64,000 bases of DNA. It comes from Camarhynchus parvulus (Eukaryota > Chordata > Aves > Passeriformes > Thraupidae). The notes under the pieces were generated by a model. The model had not been told where the DNA came from. It worked only from the letters and a program-made list of their open reading frames with translations, and did not search any database. The DNA lies in NCBI RefSeq assembly GCF_901933205.1, contig NC_044585.1:2108001-2172000 (forward strand), written 5' to 3'. Both the position numbers and the translations under genes were made by a program. This document shows, one piece after another, positions 46,941-56,964 of this stretch (positions are counted from its first letter, which is position 1; every line of letters begins with the position of its first letter).

Positions 46941-47160
46941 TCATAGCGCGGCTTTTCGCACATAGTGAGCGGACGCGCCGAACGCCGCGGGGCCCTGACG
47001 CGCACTGAGGTGACCCGGAAGTGACGGGCCTGGTTTTTCTCTTCTTCTGCGCCAATAGTAGTGCCGGCTGCCCCTCACGTGACATCCACAATCGCCCTTG
47101 ACTCCTAACTCCCGCCGCCGGGCGCGCGCCGAGCTGAGCATGCGCAGTGCGGCCTTCCAG
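46941..47160. promoter_or_regulatory. Orphan CpG promoter-like island
   Basis: A compact CpG-rich block holds four classic housekeeping promoter sites: an ETS/CRE-type CCGGAAGTGACG (47015-47026), CCAAT (47052-47056), an E-box TCACGTGA (47075-47082) and an NRF1 site GCATGCGCAG (47138-47147). No gene could be assigned on either side: SPRING1 ends 1.4 kb upstream, and VPREB3 points toward it and ends 1.2 kb downstream. Confidence 0.6.
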
Positions 47161-47671
47161 GGCTTTCCCCAATTCTGTGGGAATTCTGTGGGATAATCCT
47201 TCATCCCTCTGTGAAAAAATGTCCCCAGAGAGTCCCCGCGGGGGCACGCGTGTCCCTGTCCCCTCAGGAGCTGTGCTGTGGCACCAGGGGCTGCTCCAGG
47301 GGTGGGTGAGGGCTGCCCCCGGCCCAGAGACCCCGCCGGGCCCACAGCCCCTCACGGCCCAGGGACGCGCGACACGAGCCGCGGGTGAGGATTCGCCTTT
47401 ATGACCTTCATTACCTTTAATTAAACTCTGCGGAAGCCCCAGCCAGGTGGAGGCCGCCTCGTGCCAGGTGCTGGAAGAGCCCAGGACAGCCAGGCCGAGG
47501 CCGAGCCCTCATCCTCCCGCTCTGCGGCCGTGCCCGGCTGTCTGCTGCCCCGGGAGGGACGCCTGGGGACAAAGAGGAGTTGCTGCACTTCCAGCTCAGG
47601 CAGCGCTGCCGAGCCTGCTCAAGCATGCTGATTTATTAAAAATATGGATATTGATCTAGTACCGATATCCA
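47161..47671. other. GC-rich stretch downstream of the orphan promoter
   Basis: Moderately GC-rich. Open frames on both strands (for example 46864-47355 on the minus strand) show no recognisable domain. It could hold the first exon of a non-coding transcript, but nothing proves one. Confidence 0.4.
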
Positions 47672-48244
47672 ACTGTGACGGACAAAGACTCTCTAACAGT
47701 TTAAAGTTAGAAAGCGTATGTTTATTGTGGGAGAGCTCCCAAATACACACCGCAATTTACAGGTGATTACAGAGTCCTTTTAGCTATACAAGTATTGAAT
47801 ACCCAAAATACAAATACATATTCATGACTTTGGTACATCCCAGTCCCCACTTCCTATGGTAATTAGTTCAAAAGCTATTAAGCATGCAGAGTTTGTTCCT
47901 CAAAATGAGTCGGTGGTCCCTTCCATGGGGAGGGGTCCCAAAATGAGGAAGTAAATGAAATCTTCCTTGTTCTGAACTTTCTACATTTTCAATGCAAATA
48001 TGACAAATGAGCCCATTGGTAGAACTCCCATTCCCGTCTTCAATTGGTTCAGAACAGAGGAGGCCTACAATTGTCTTATGTTCCTAAAAGCTGTTTATCA
48101 GTTTCTATATTCTTCATTAGCTAACCAAACAATATGTTGACAAGCAATCAATTATCAGTTAACTACTAACTCTTAACTTCATCAAGGCCTACCCATTTAT
48201 TTTGATACACTCCAATAAAGCTTATCTCTAACTAAAACCTCAGC
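47672..48244 (-). mobile_element. Solo LTR-like element, minus strand
   Basis: On the minus strand it starts 'tgaggttttagttagagata' and is AT-rich. It carries AATAAA at 47722-47727 in the context 'cccacaataaacatacgc', then an R/U5-like 'gttagagagtctttgtccg' ending near 'tcaca'. This is the layout of an avian solo LTR. It begins about 135 bp beyond the VPREB3 stop, in the same orientation. A second AATAAA (minus, 48193-48198) lies near its start. Confidence 0.6.
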
Positions 48245-48379
48245 TCCTCTAAAATCCCGAAATCCTTTGAAGTTTATGTCTCAATGCAAAGATGGATTTT
48301 CCCCATCCCTCCCAGGGCTGCCGCTCTCCCTGCTGGCAGAGGGTGGCCAGGGGAAGCAGGGAAGCTTCAGGTGCCATCT

Positions 48380-48989
48380 CTAGAGCCACCTGAGGGCGGG
48401 TGACAGGGCACAGTAATAGGTGCCATTGTCGTCCTGGCAGGCGGCTGCGATGGTGAGGATGCAGGCGTTGCTGGCCAGGTCTTTGGTGGCCGAGAAGCGC
48501 TCGGGAGTCATGGCAGGCTTGTGCTTGTCCCTCTCGGAGTTGTAGTAGAGCAGGTACGTGAGGGAGCGGCCCGGGCGCTGCTGGTACCAGGAGATGCCGA
48601 AGTGGCTGATGTTGTACTGCGGGCTCAGCGTGCAGGAGAGCCGAGCGCTCTGCCCGGGCTGCACCAACACCGAAGCGGGGCTGGCTCAGCACGGGCTGAG
48701 CCCTGGCTGCTGCACGCACCAGGGATGCAGTTAGTGATGGGCTGAGCCATGTCCCCCATCACCATCACCCCAAAATGTGATGGGGGACACTAACAGCCCA
48801 TCACTAACCACAAAACATTCCCCAACCACCACCCTGCTCATTGCATCACAAACACCCAAATCAAACCAACCCCCCTTGGAGAGCCCAGGCCTGCCCTCCA
48901 CCCTGCAGTGCCCCCAGGCAGAGCTGCCTCACCCCCTTACCCGTGCCCAGCGTCCCCAGCAGGAGCAGGACTGTGAATCCCAGGGCCAT
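48380..48989 (-). CDS. VPREB3: VPREB3, surrogate light-chain-type Ig V domain protein (frameshifted here)
   Basis: Exon 1 (48941-48989) encodes a signal peptide, M-A-L-G-F then a Leu-rich core, with a phase-1 GT donor. Exon 2 (acceptor near 48709, or 48706 by a tandem CAG) encodes a V-type Ig domain: LSCTLSP with the first Cys, ISWYQQRPG with the core Trp, and NGTYYCALSP with the second Cys. The stop follows at 48380, with no J segment or constant domain. That two-exon, V-only form and the C22orf15/CHCHD10 neighbourhood identify VPREB3 rather than an antigen-receptor V gene. In B-lineage cells the protein stays in the secretory pathway and binds immunoglobulin chains. As written, the frame from the signal peptide (QPVLSQP) does not reach the Ig frame (SVLVQPGQS): a CCCC run at 48677-48680 has one C too many. 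This is either an assembly error or a true null allele. Confidence 0.9.
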
Positions 48990-49080
48990 GGCAGGAGGCA
49001 GAGGAAGGGAGGCTGTTTCAGAGCAGCTCTGGGGTGCTGCTCAAAGCGCGGGTGCTGTGCCGTGGCCACTGGCGGGGTGT

Positions 49081-49088
49081 ATGTAAAT
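49081..49088 (-). promoter_or_regulatory. Octamer-like element upstream of VPREB3
   Basis: ATGTAAAT on the plus strand (ATTTACAT in the sense of VPREB3) is one mismatch from the Ig V-promoter octamer. It lies about 90 bp upstream of the start codon, a usual position for such sites. A chance match is quite possible. Confidence 0.35.
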
Positions 49089-49089
49089 G

Positions 49090-50780
49090 ACACGGGGGGC
49101 TCAGGGACTCTGCTCCCCGGGGCTGCTCGCTCTGCTGCAGCTGGGCTTCAGGGAGGGGGTGAGAGCCACCACCCTCCCCTCAACCCATTTCCTTCAGCTG
49201 CACCAGCACACCCACAGCTCACCCCACGCCCTGGGCACTGGGGTGGCATGGCTGACCATCTCTCTTCGCTGATGGGAGGAGCAGAGAGGTTTCCCTGCAG
49301 TCCCACACCCAAGCCCTCTGCTGCCAGGCATGCAGGAGCCTGAGCCACACCGTGCCAAGGATGCTCTGGGGGGCAGCAGGCTGGGGGCCACCAGGGAGAA
49401 GGGAACTGTCCCATCACAGAAATAACAGGAGGAAAGCTGCTGCTGCCTTCATGCAGCTCCATCACTGTGGCAGGAATGGCTGGGCAGGGTCTCAGCATAA
49501 CTTGCAGCAGGGAGCTGCTGGGGCTGCTGCCTCTTGGCCAGGGCCACCTCAGGAGCAGCAGCGTGGCCAGCCCTGGTGGGTGGGTGGGTGGCTGCTGAGG
49601 CCATCGGGCAGGAGGCGTGGTGTCCCCAGGGAGTGGTGGTGTCCCCAGGGAGAGGTGGCTGCAGCACAGCTGCTGCGGAAGGACAGCAGACTGTCACAGA
49701 CACGGCCACCGGCTCAGCGGGCGTGAAGCCACTCCCGCCTGTGACACCTGCCACGGGGCCACTGTGTCACATGGCCACCAGCCCGGGCTGTCCCCAGCCG
49801 TGAGGGCAGCGGGCACCTCTCGTGTGCCAGAGCCACCGGGCACCTCCTGCCCCTGCCAGTGCCACCTCATCACCACCCGGGGACAGCCACTCCCTCTGCA
49901 GCACCCACAGAGGCCCCCAGCCAAAGACGTTTGCAGGTTTGCCCCTGCAGTTATCAGCAGTTTGTGTTTGATGAGCTCTGGCAGGTAGGAGCACCCTGCA
50001 GGTGCAGCTCCAGCTGCTGCCCACCAGCACTCCCCACATTCTGCCAAGTGGTGCCAAGATGAACACAAGTCTCCCTGCACTTGTCCCAGGGTAGGAGTGT
50101 CACACACACACCTTGTCCCAAGCTCTGAGCCAGTCAAGTCCATGGATTAGAGTGACTGTGAAATGAAACCTGGCAAGACAGGGGGAAATCACCTCCTCAT
50201 GCAAAGAGGGGCATTCCAGAGAAAGGGAATTTGTCCTCAGAGCAGGTGAGCGCAGGATAATGCAGCACATCAGTGTTGTTACTTTCCAGCCTCCCCATCT
50301 GCTGAGCAGCCCAGGGTCATGATTTCATCCATGTTTTCCACAGGAAAAGGGGATGATGCTACAGGGCCCTGGCTGCAGGCACACTTGCACAGCAACGTTT
50401 GGGTGCCAAATACAAGATGCAGCTGGCACATGACCATGTCCACCATGGGGCTGCAAAACCCCAGTGCCTCCTGCTCCAGGGCAGGATCCTCAGGGGGGTT
50501 TCTCCAGTGGCATCAGCCATGTCACACAGCAGGCCAGGCTGGCCTTGCAGCAGTGCTGGGCTCAGCTAGGAGCAGGATGAACACATGAGGCACCACCACA
50601 GCCCAGATGAGCTGCAGGACAAATGGGGTGACAGGAAACACCACGAGACTACAGAAAGTCTGAAATTCAGAGCATCTGGGACCACATGGAGCAGGCAGCC
50701 TTCCCACAGGCTGCTGTTTAGCTCAGCCCTTGCTCTGCCTCCTCTCTCCCCCCGCAGGAGGCTCGGGAATCTGCAGGGGC
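49090..50780. other. Intergenic region between divergent VPREB3 and C22orf15
   Basis: GC-moderate sequence without a recognisable exon. The open frames here are short-domainless and overlap each other on both strands. Confidence 0.6.
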
Positions 50781-50792
50781 CATTCATTCCCT

Positions 50793-50805
50793 GTTGCTGA
50801 GCAAT
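50793..50805 (+). promoter_or_regulatory. X-box-like (RFX) site upstream of C22orf15
   Basis: 'gttgctgagcaat' is an imperfect inverted repeat resembling the RFX X-box (GTTRCC, spacer, RGYAAC). It lies about 110 bp upstream of the C22orf15 ATG, the usual distance for cilia-gene X-boxes. It is a weak match and the inference is from position and form only. Confidence 0.35.
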
Positions 50806-50911
50806 CTGGCTACTGAAACCACAACAGCGTCAGCGGGGATGGAGCCTCTGTGCCCGGGACTCTGCCGCAGCTCCCAGCGCTGCCTGCAGGGAGGGACCCG
50901 GCAGCACCACC

Positions 50912-53283
50912 ATGTTCGCCACGGTGAGATTCGGAGGTAGGTGGGGCCACCCTGGTCACCCCCAGGAGGGGCAGGGAGGGACACAGCAGTGCCCAGGGCT
51001 GAGGGAACAGGCAGGAGAGCTCTGCCAGGCACGGCAGCATCCTGCACCTCACTGCTTTTATTTATCTATTACCCCTACACTCCAAATCATGGAGGGAAAC
51101 CACTCCAGCAGAGCTGAGCTAAGCACAGGGAGGGAGGCTGAAGGTGAGGAGGAGTTCCCAGCCTGGCAGCTCTGGGAAAGCACTGGAGGGGGCCCTACTT
51201 ATCTAGACACAACCAGAAGAGCTGTGGAGCACAAGTGCCAGGTGCCAGCAGAGCTCCTGTGTTCTGGGCTGTGTGGGAAGGGTTCCCTGGCTGAAATCCT
51301 GGCTCTCAGTGTCAGAGAGCAGGCATTTGTGGGAAGGAACGAGCAGCCCTGACCTTACCCAGCTGGCTGAAAGCCTTGGCCCTACCCCAGACACTCGTGG
51401 CTGGAGCCATCAGACACACACCGTCCTAAGCCTTTGCTCCCTCTGCTATTTGAATTGGATCCCCAGCTCTGAGTGCTGATGCGTGTCAGCCCTGGGGGAT
51501 TTCTCAATTGTGACAAACTCGGTCAGAGTTCATGGCCAAAATATCCTGGGTGACTCAGCCACAATCTCCAGCTCCTTCCCCTTGTGACTGGGACCAGCTC
51601 CTAGGAGGGCACTGGCAAGGACCAGGCCTCACTGCTTGTCCCGACTCATGCTTGATGAAACAAAGTTGAAGGACAGAGACACTTTATCAATCAGAACCAT
51701 TCTCCCTAAATGAAAGTACTCATCTTCTCCCCTTGCCCTGGGGCACTCTCAGCACCCATGGCTGTAATGCAGGTCCTGAAAGCCCTGCTGGTGCCACCTG
51801 GGGGTCCTGCCTCTGCTGGCCACAGTGGGCACCTCTGAGCCTCCTGCTGTGCCCATGGGTTTGGGGTGACCACGCTCCTCTCTCAGATCTCATTCCCTGT
51901 CTGCAGCCAACTGCCAAGAGATGGTGAACCTGCTCTGCTGTGTCCAGACCCTCACAGGCCACCTGAAATGGAAGTGTCAGTGCAGGCCTGAAGGTAGGAG
52001 TGCTCTGGGCTGTGGTCACCAAGGGACTGCCACTCACCCATAGAGAGCAGCACACGGTAAAAAACGGGTCACATGGGAGTCACAGAACATCCCAAAACAC
52101 AGGGAAAGGGACAGCAAACCTCCCACTCCCCAGATCTCAGCAGATTCTATTCTAAGTGTAACTTGCCAAGGAAAATGCCTCTAAACCCCTCAGGCTCACG
52201 TTGGCCCCACAGGGGCAGCCTGGGCTCCCTTCACCACGTCTCTCTCTCCAGACTGCATTGATCTTATGGATGAAAAGGGCATCCTGATGAACCTGAGCAA
52301 AGTGGAGGATCCTGCATCTGAATATGCCAGTAAATACCTGCAGGGAAGGCAGCGCTACATCCTCATCAGAGCTGTCCGTGAGTCCCTGTGCAGCCAGCCC
52401 TGGGCAGGGCCTGCTCTGGGGGCAGCTCTGGGGAGGGCTCTGCTCAGCAGCCACTTGGACACAGCCCAGAAGTGCTGAGGAGGCAGAAGCCAGCTCAGAT
52501 GAACAGCTAGAGCTGAGCCTTTGTTTGTCCAAGGGCTGCTCCAGGGGAGAAGGAACTTTTCCTGGGCAGAACCACCTGCCTCAGTTACAAGCCTTCAGTT
52601 TACAGCCAGGAGAGAGATTAATCCATTTCTCCCACTCTGCTGCCAGGAGAAGAAAACTCTGAAGCCATCTGCTACGAATCCTTGCTTGAGGACCTGGGGA
52701 AACACTACCCTGAGCTCCCAGGTAAGAGCCAGGCACCCACTTCGCCTCCACAGAGGAGTCAGGGGTGCAGGCATCACTCCTGTTCCACCTCAGCCCTCAT
52801 ACAGCACCTGTGGGACTCTCCTCTGATCCCTGTGCTCCTTCAGGGCTCCTGGGGGCAGTGAGGGCACTCAGGCACCAAGGGAGGGGACAAGCAGGGCTGC
52901 TGTTACACCCCACAGCAGGCAGAGCCCTGCCCAGCTTGTCCCCCTGGCAAAGAGAGGCTCATCTCCTTGGAACAAACAGGGGGGAAGGACATCAGGAGAA
53001 ACGGGGAAACCCTCAAGTGTCTCTCCAGGCTGTAGTCCCACAGGTTGGCAGTGCCTTGCTCAATATGTAATGGGCAACTGACCAACACAGCAGGAAAACA
53101 GCTCTGGAGGGGCTTGGTCACTCCACAGATCGGCTGCAGCAGCTCTCAGGAAAGACTCAGAGGACAGAGCAGAGGAAGAAAGGCTCCTTGCAGAGGGCTC
53201 AGCCTCACACCAGCACCCGAGCCAGGAACAGGACCACCTCACAGAGCAAGAGGAGCTTGGAACACAAGAGCACCCCTAAATGA
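50912..53283 (+). CDS. C22orf15: C22orf15 orthologue, uncharacterised conserved protein
   Basis: Five exons join in frame: 50912-50936, 51907-51993, 52252-52377, 52647-52721 and 53129-53283. Together they give 155 codons plus stop, near the human length (about 148) as I recall it. Landmarks shared with the human protein are the start MFATVRFG, the CQEMVNLLCCVQTLTGHLK block and the YILIRAVREE block. Also shared are YESLLEDLGKHYPELP and RLQQLSG, followed by a basic, low-complexity tail (residues about 112-155) ending at TGA 53281-53283. Exon 1 codes for only eight whole codons, so it is easily missed. The fold of the first two thirds looks small and globular; no catalytic motif or membrane segment is visible. 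Function is unknown. Its place between VPREB3 and CHCHD10 matches human 22q11.23. The nearest poly(A) signal lies inside an LTR-like repeat. Confidence 0.92.
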
Positions 53284-53428
53284 GGAACAGACCCACCACT
53301 GGTCAGCACAGCCTCCACCAGGGCCCCAAGCCCTGCCCAGGTTCTTATTCCAGCACAGCAGAGCCCCTGTACTGAGCCCCTCTCTCTAGGATCCCCTGGC
53401 CCCCCAGAGCTTCACACATCCCAAGCTG

Positions 53429-53690
53429 TGTCGTTCTGGTTTTTTAAGATTTTCTAAGCCTTCTATGTCGACATTCTTGTACTGAACTTTCTCACACACT
53501 TTCTGTAAATAACTCATTGTTTTGCATTGCTTTATGGAGGAGGAGAAAGTTGATGGACTGTTGGTTTGACCAGTGTCATCAGAGAGGTGGCACTGTCACC
53601 CTCCAATCCACTGTCACTCTTGGAAAACTATAAATGTTGGAGTCAGAAAATAAACTTCCCTTTTCTTCACCTTGAGAACAGCAGTGTGAG
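53429..53690 (+). mobile_element. LTR-like element overlapping the C22orf15 3' end
   Basis: Starts 'tgtcgttctggttttttaag' and contains 'atggaggaggagaaagttga', a TATA-like 'aaactataaatgttgg' and AATAAA at 53649-53654. The same sequence lies inverted at 59789-60033 with about 85-90% identity by eye. TATA box followed at short distance by AATAAA is typical of an LTR. The right boundary is uncertain. Confidence 0.65.
53649..53654 (+). terminator. Poly(A) signal used or usable by C22orf15
   Basis: AATAAA 366 bp after the C22orf15 stop, the first one on this strand, located within the LTR-like element. Confidence 0.5.
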
Positions 53691-53699
53691 CTTGTGTTC

Positions 53700-54985
53700 T
53701 TTCGTGTCCTGTAGTGACAAAGCTGCACCCTGGCAAACTCAGCATCACAGCCAGGCACAGGCACCATCCTCCTGCTCCCCTGGCATGGCCTGCACGCTCA
53801 GGGACAAGAACCTGCACCTCCTCCCCACCCAGCTGCACTCCCAGCACTGCTGGGGCTGCTTCCCACTGCAGCACCCTGGAGTGGCCCTGCAGGGACTGCC
53901 CTGCAATCTCCAGGAAAAGCTGCTCCAGAGACAGCACACCTGCAGGAGCAGCTCTTTGCCAAGGTGGGTCAAAGGCAGAACACACCTGCTGCAGGTGCTG
54001 CTGCTGCTTCTCCACCCAGAGCAACACACCAACAGCCTAATACATTTATTTCTTAAAGGGAGTTGAAGAGCTTTGCAGTGGTTCCTCCCTGCTCTCACAG
54101 GACAGCTCAGCACATAGAGCACTTGGGCTTTCATTCTCTGCCACTTAGTTTTTCCCTTGGCTGTCTCTAAGGAGAACACAAGACACCCCTGCTAAGGCCA
54201 GGCACAGCTCAGGATATCTCTACCAAGAACTTAAGACTGTGACATTTAGAAGGGGCAGGATTTTCAACAGGATCTGCTAACAGCATTTACCACCTAGATT
54301 TGGATTTCCTCACAGATCCCAGCAAGGGGCTGAGAACCTGTCCTTTATTCAATAGTCAGATCAAAAGGTTAAGAGACTCATTCTGCCATGAAAAATGCAT
54401 CAGTTGAGCACCTGAAAGTGTTCCGGCTTCACTGCTGTGCTACTAAAACTCCAGCTGAAACCTCAGAATTCCCTGTTAGACCAACGTGAGGAACAGGGTG
54501 TCCTGCTGGAGGCCAGTCAGGGCAGCAATCACGAGGCCGTGCTGCCAAGGTGACTGCAAGAGCAAAGCAGCTCCAAACTTCACCTGCTGCCAGTGACCTT
54601 GAGAACATTGCATAACCTGCTAAAGCCTCAGAGTCACATCAGCCAACTGTACCCAAGTGCCACAGCCAGACAGGTCACACTCTCAGCACTGAGGGCAGGA
54701 CAGGTACTCAGGAAGAGGATATCTACAGAAAAGTAATTTGTCACTGAAAATCCCACGGGACACGTGTTGGCTTACCTCACTGCAGCCTCTCCTTGGCCTG
54801 GAGGGCAGCCAGGAGGATCCCCTTGTGCCAAGTCATGCAGGCCCAGTCCTTGCTGGGCTGCACCCCCTGTTTGCAGGAATACACACTTGTGCCTTGTCCT
54901 CTGGCTGTCAATGTTAATGCTTTGGTAGCTTGATTTTAGCTTAAAAATTAAATAAAGAACATGCACAGGTGATAGGTCCAAATAA
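53700..54985. other. Intergenic region between convergent C22orf15 and CHCHD10
   Basis: No exon or RNA gene was recognised on either strand. Open frames around 53.7-54.1 kb run out of the LTR-like repeat and show no domain. Confidence 0.6.
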
Positions 54986-54990
54986 ATTCT

Positions 54991-54996
54991 TTTATT
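54991..54996 (-). terminator. CHCHD10 poly(A) signal
   Basis: AATAAA on the minus strand about 215 bp after the CHCHD10 stop. This is a short 3' UTR, as expected for this gene family. Confidence 0.65.
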
Positions 54997-55210
54997 TCTC
55001 TGTAATAAATACAGTGCTATCTGAACACTGAAGACCCTTGGGTCCAATCATTCCCTTCCTTCCCTACTAGTTCAGAAGTGAATTACCACTAGAATACTCC
55101 TGGCTGGTCAGTCTGCTCCCTCCAGCTCACTCCCTGTCTGTCCTGCCACTCCCTGGGGAGAGCAGGGCTCTCTACACCACGATCCTCTTCCCTACGAGGG
55201 GGCGAATTCT

Positions 55211-56313
55211 TCACAGGAGAGAAGAAACACCTACAGGGAGGAAGCAGAAAATCAGCATTAGGAACATGTTCCAACAGCTAGAGTTAAAGCTCTCTCACCC
55301 AGTGTAACGAGATCATGACCTAACTACGGACAGCAGCTTGTACCAAATACAGCAGGAATTAGAGAGTCAGCCAGGGAGAGCAGCAGGCTGCCCATGGCAG
55401 CAAGAGTGGATCCTCTAGAAGGTACCTACAGCCTGCCAGCCTTCACAGAGACGTGGCCACAATCATTTCCCCTTCCCTTTGCAGCTGCCTTCCTGACTAA
55501 AAACACAACTGCGTCCTACTAAAGCCCTGAAGGGCGCCATATCCCCACACAAGGCGGTTTCTGCCACCCGCAAACCCTCGGAGGCGCCGTGCCAGCAGCA
55601 GCTCCCTCCCGCAGGCGCAGGGCCCGCTCACCGTTGCTGTACTTGCACTGCTTCAGAGCCTCGTTGAAGCCCTCGCACAGGGTCAGGTCTCGCTGGTTGG
55701 TGGCGCACTCCAGGAACTGCTTCATCTCATAGTGGCACGGTCCGTACGGCGACTGCTGCAGCACGGCCGGGGGCTCCTGCGGCCACGGGCGCGGTCAGGC
55801 CGGCCGGGGGCAGCGGCGTCGGTTCCAGCGCGCTCCCGTCCCCTCCAGCGGGGGCGGCTGCCCGCCCGCCCGTCCGTCCGTCCCTCCCGCCCGGCCCCGC
55901 TCCCCGCTCCCAAGGGCGGCCCAAGGGCACAGCCCGGCTCCGCTCGCACCTGGGCGGGCGCCGCCGCCTTGGCGGGCTCGGAGGAGCCGCCGCTGAAGAC
56001 GCCGGTGATGGCGCTGCCCACGACGTGTCCCACGGCGGAACCCACGGCCACGCCGGCCGCCGTGCTCGCCATCTGCGCCATCAGCCCGGGCTGCGCCGGC
56101 TGCGCCGCGGGCATCGGGGCCGCTGGGGCCGGGCTGCGGAGAGAAGGGGAGTCATGAGGGGCGGCGCAGGGCGGCGTGCCGCAGTGTGCCCGCCTGAGCC
56201 GAGCCCAGCCCGGCCGAGCCGGGCCGGGCCGGGCCGAGCCGCGGTACCTGGCGGGCGCAGGGGTGCGCGGGGGCCTTGGCGGGCCGGGACACGCTCCTGC
56301 TGCCGCGCGCCAT
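55211..56313 (-). CDS. CHCHD10: CHCHD10, mitochondrial twin CX9C protein
   Basis: Four exons on the minus strand: 56248-56313, 55950-56133, 55632-55776 and 55211-55230. Exon 1 encodes a basic, Arg/Pro-rich start ([13 protein letters not shown]) fitting mitochondrial import. Exon 2 encodes the conserved [20 protein letters not shown]ly/Ala helix and the FSGGSSEP segment. Exon 3 encodes the CHCH domain with both CX9C motifs ([11 protein letters not shown] and [11 protein letters not shown]) that are oxidised by Mia40/CHCHD4. Exon 4 adds GVSSLL and the stop; human ends similarly. The protein acts in the intermembrane space in crista and respiratory-chain maintenance; a CHCHD2/CHCHD10 pair is known, and the C22orf15 neighbour favours CHCHD10. 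Odd point: with the evident donor (CAG|gtaccg) and acceptor (cgcag|CCC), exon 1 is phase 0 but exon 2 needs phase 2, so the junction is one base off. A GC-rich assembly error or a different first exon is likely. Confidence 0.93.
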
Positions 56314-56460
56314 GGCTGTGAGCGCGCCCCGCCCCGCGCCCGCCTTTAACCGGACCGCGCCGACACGTGACGCAGCGCGCACGCGCAAACGGCGGCCGGG
56401 GCCAGGCCACGCCCCGCTGCGGGAAGGCGCCGCTCTCGGAGGGAGCATGCGCAGAAAGCG
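56314..56460 (-). promoter_or_regulatory. CHCHD10 CpG promoter with E-box and NRF1 sites
   Basis: CpG-dense DNA directly upstream of the CHCHD10 start codon. It holds an E-box ACACGTGAC (56363-56371), an NRF1-like GCGCACGCGC (56377-56386) and a consensus NRF1 site GCATGCGCAG (56445-56454). NRF1 control is usual for nuclear genes of mitochondrial function, so the sites fit the gene. Confidence 0.65.
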
Positions 56461-56539
56461 GGGGGGAGCCCGCGCACCGCCCGTTCGCTCCCGGCAGAGG
56501 GCGCGCGAGAACCGTGCGGGGCCGGGAGCGGGAACCGGG

Positions 56540-56900
56540 CACGGGATCGATCACAGGATCGATAATGGCATCGGTGACGGGATCGATCACGGGATCGATA
56601 ATGGAACCGGTGACGGGATCGATGATGGAACCGGTGACGGCACTGATCACGGGGTCAATAATGGAACTGATCATGAGATCAATCACGGAACTGGTCACGG
56701 CATCGATCATGGACTCAATAATGGACCTGGTCACAGGATCAATCATGGGGTTGATCATGGAATCGGTCACGGTATCAATGACAGAACCGATAACAGGATT
56801 GATCACAGGATTGATCATGGGATCATGGGATCAATAATGGAACTGCTCACGGGATCAGTAATGGAACCGGTCACGGAATCAATACAGGATCAATCACGGG
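56540..56900. repeat. 12-bp minisatellite rich in GATC
   Basis: About 30 units of the 12-mer type 'ggatcgatcacg' / 'ggaaccggtgac' / 'ggatcaataatg'. The unit length is a multiple of three, so it stays open in several frames and yields four-residue repeats such as G-I-D-H or V-I-D-P. It begins less than 100 bp from the CHCHD10 promoter sites. Confidence 0.95.
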
Positions 56901-56964
56901 ACCGGCCACCGAAACACCGAGACACCCAAACACCGAAACAACCACCCGGTGTCCAGCCGCTCTG

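Noticed and set aside
48380..48989. T-cell receptor or Ig light-chain V gene segment
   Set aside because: There is no recombination signal after the YYC motif, the reading frame stops on its own, and the neighbours match the VPREB3 locus.
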